Of a stretch of 6,729 nucleotides of DNA, positions 5,678 through 6,729 are shown in pieces. This DNA is from an uncultured Ruminococcus sp. (GTDB lineage Bacteria > Bacillota > Clostridia > Oscillospirales > Ruminococcaceae), in assembly GCA_946404705.1 (NCBI GenBank), contig CAMJES010000125.1, positions 1-6,729 on the forward strand, written 5' to 3'. Each line of letters begins with the position of its first letter. The stretch's first letter is position 1. Position numbers and translations under genes: made by a program. The notes beneath the pieces were generated by a model. That model had not been told where the DNA came from. It ran no database searches and worked only from the letters and a program-made list of their open reading frames with translations.

Positions 5678-6687
5678 ACGTTTATCACCTCAAATCCCGC
5701 CGCCCTTAAAAGGCGGTTATAGACAGCAAGTCCAACGCCCGTTCTTGACGGACAGCGGACATAAAGCTGCGAAAGTCCAAGCTCGTCCGCTCTGCGAAGT
5801 GCGGCAAAAAGCTGTGCAGCCTGCTCCTCCGATGTATCGCCGTAGGTCATAGTCTGAACATCGCTGCAAGGCTTGTCGCTGTCAAATATCATTGCGCAGA
5901 CTCCGCTGCCGTTATGCTGTTTTACAAAGTTCACGAATGCGTCATATTCGCCGCAAACAATAGTTACATTAGCTTTAGGAGAATAATGCTTATACTTCAT
6001 TCCCGGAGAGAGTACCTTTTCCCCGTCCGAAACAGGCTCGACAATACCCTTGTCAGTAAAAACGGGTACGCCGAAGCCGCTCAGATCCTCTGCGGAAACA
6101 TATCCGGGACGAAGCAGTCTTATTCCGCCGTTTTCAAAGGAAATGACTGTGCTTTCGACACCGACACCGCATGCGCCGCCGTCAATTATCGCAGGGATCC
6201 TGCCGTTCATATCGTTCATAACGTGCTGTGCGGTAGTCGGACTCGGACTTCCCGAAAGGTTTGCCGACGGTGCGGCGATAGCTTTTCCGCTTAATTCTAT
6301 GAGAAGCCGTGCGGTTTTATGAAACGGTATGCGTATACCAACAGTTTCAAGTCCGCCGCTTGTTGTATACGGTATATTGCTGCGCTTCGGAAGAACCATT
6401 GTAATTGGCCCCGGGCAGAATTTTTCCGCGATTTTATATGCAAGCTCGGGAACGTTGCAGACATATTTTTCCATAGCTTCAACCGCTGAAAGATGCACGA
6501 TAAGAGGATTATCGGACGGTCTGCCCTTTGCAGCAAATATTTTCTTTACCGCCTGCTCGTTTTCTGCATCCGCAGCAAGTCCGTAAACCGTTTCCGTAGG
6601 CATACCTACAACCTCGCCTTTTTTTATCAGTTCAGCGGCATATTCTATATCGGAAAGCTCCGATGACAGAAGCATTGTATCAAACAT
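5674..6687 (-). CDS. L-threonylcarbamoyladenylate synthase (Sua5/YwlC type)
   Basis: This enzyme makes threonylcarbamoyl-AMP from threonine, bicarbonate and ATP, the activated intermediate for the t6A37 modification of ANN-decoding tRNAs. The 337-aa product is the long Sua5/YwlC form: a YrdC-type catalytic domain at about 10-200, then a linker and a Sua5 C-terminal domain to 337. Visible motifs are PTETVYGL at 30-37, KGRPSDNPL at 54-62, FCPGPIT at 90-96, GIRIP at 117-121, APSANLSG at 139-146 and ESTV at 178-181. The interdomain linker SPGMKYKHYSP lies at 227-237. The C-terminal domain ends in the family-typical AVYNRLLRAA segment (321-330). The start at 6687 has AAGGAG (6699-6704) 11 nt upstream. 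The gene overlaps coaE by 4 nt. It is intact and should be essential or nearly so, as t6A genes usually are. The short TsaC form lacks the second domain, so Sua5/TsaC2 is the better subtype. Confidence 0.95.
   Translation of the reverse strand: MFDTMLLSSELSDIEYAAELIKKGEVVGMPTETVYGLAADAENEQAVKKIFAAKGRPSDNPLIVHLSAVEAMEKYVCNVPELAYKIAEKFCPGPITMVLPKRSNIPYTTSGGLETVGIRIPFHKTARLLIELSGKAIAAPSANLSGSPSPTTAQHVMNDMNGRIPAIIDGGACGVGVESTVISFENGGIRLLRPGYVSAEDLSGFGVPVFTDKGIVEPVSDGEKVLSPGMKYKHYSPKANVTIVCGEYDAFVNFVKQHNGSGVCAMIFDSDKPCSDVQTMTYGDTSEEQAAQLFAALRRADELGLSQLYVRCPSRTGVGLAVYNRLLRAAGFEVINV
5684..5691 (-). promoter_or_regulatory. coaE ribosome binding site inside tsaC
   Basis: GAGGTGAT on the minus strand is a near-perfect anti-16S match with a 6-nt spacer to the ATG at 5677. 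It lies in the last codons of tsaC (encoding the FEVINV end), consistent with reinitiation across the ATGA overlap. Confidence 0.85.
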
Positions 6688-6702
6688 TTTTTGTATTGCT
6701 CC

Positions 6703-6729
6703 TTATTTATTCATCTCTTGCAGAAAGCT
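6703..6729 (-). CDS. Possible 3' end of an upstream gene (C-terminal 8 codons)
   Basis: In one minus-strand frame, the last 27 bases of the window read SFLQEMNK and then TAA at 6703-6705. That stop overlaps the AAGGAG ribosome binding site of tsaC (TAAGGAG) and lies 15 nt before its ATG. This is the arrangement expected of a preceding operon gene. The other two frames also close within the window, so eight residues cannot prove it, and I cannot identify the product. Confidence 0.3.
   Translation of the reverse strand, partial: SFLQEMNK

Noticed and set aside
46..6729. Search for mobile elements, CRISPR repeats, tRNA/rRNA genes, riboswitches or defence genes
   Set aside because: No repeat arrays, transposase motifs, terminal inverted repeats or structured RNA signatures were seen by eye. 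Coding density is about 97% and every gene has a clear housekeeping or transport assignment.

Overview
The window starts with a sequencing artefact. Bases 1-45 are the 3' 45 nt of the 58-nt Illumina P5/TruSeq universal adapter, so biological sequence begins at base 46 and the left end is a contig end. Everything after that reads as a chromosomal segment of a low-to-moderate GC Gram-positive bacterium. The signs are strong AGGAGG-type ribosome binding sites before nearly every gene, AT-rich intergenic DNA with a sigma-A-like promoter, a lipobox lipoprotein, and proteins of clostridial flavour. My best guess is a gut or rumen Clostridia member (Ruminococcus/Oscillospiraceae-like), inferred from sequence style and gene order rather than from a search.

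All genes lie on the minus strand, so transcription runs from right to left. The right-hand unit (about 6705 down to 3075) is a compact housekeeping operon: tsaC/sua5-type L-threonylcarbamoyladenylate synthase (tRNA t6A biosynthesis), coaE dephospho-CoA kinase (last step of CoA synthesis), a small membrane-anchored lytic transglycosylase, and an M18-family metallo-aminopeptidase. The first three genes overlap by 4 and 8 nt, and the fourth follows after 19 nt. A stop codon and ribosome binding site just before tsaC hint at a further gene upstream, outside the window. The unit ends in a long G·U-containing hairpin directly after the aminopeptidase stop codon.

The left-hand unit (2910 down to the contig end) is a polyamine ABC importer operon, potA-potB-potC-potD, preceded by its own promoter-like element near 2953-2981. 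PotA is the ATPase, PotB and PotC are the permeases, and PotD is the substrate-binding lipoprotein. Only the first 57 codons of potD are genuine. The frame stays open through the adapter, so a gene caller would append 15 false residues.

I see no mobile element, CRISPR array, RNA gene or defence locus. Apart from the adapter, the window is ordinary and well explained. The more interesting points are the strand-specific terminator hairpin, the ribosome binding sites and overlaps that decide the start codons, an acidic tether on PotD, and small motif deviations in the transglycosylase and aminopeptidase.
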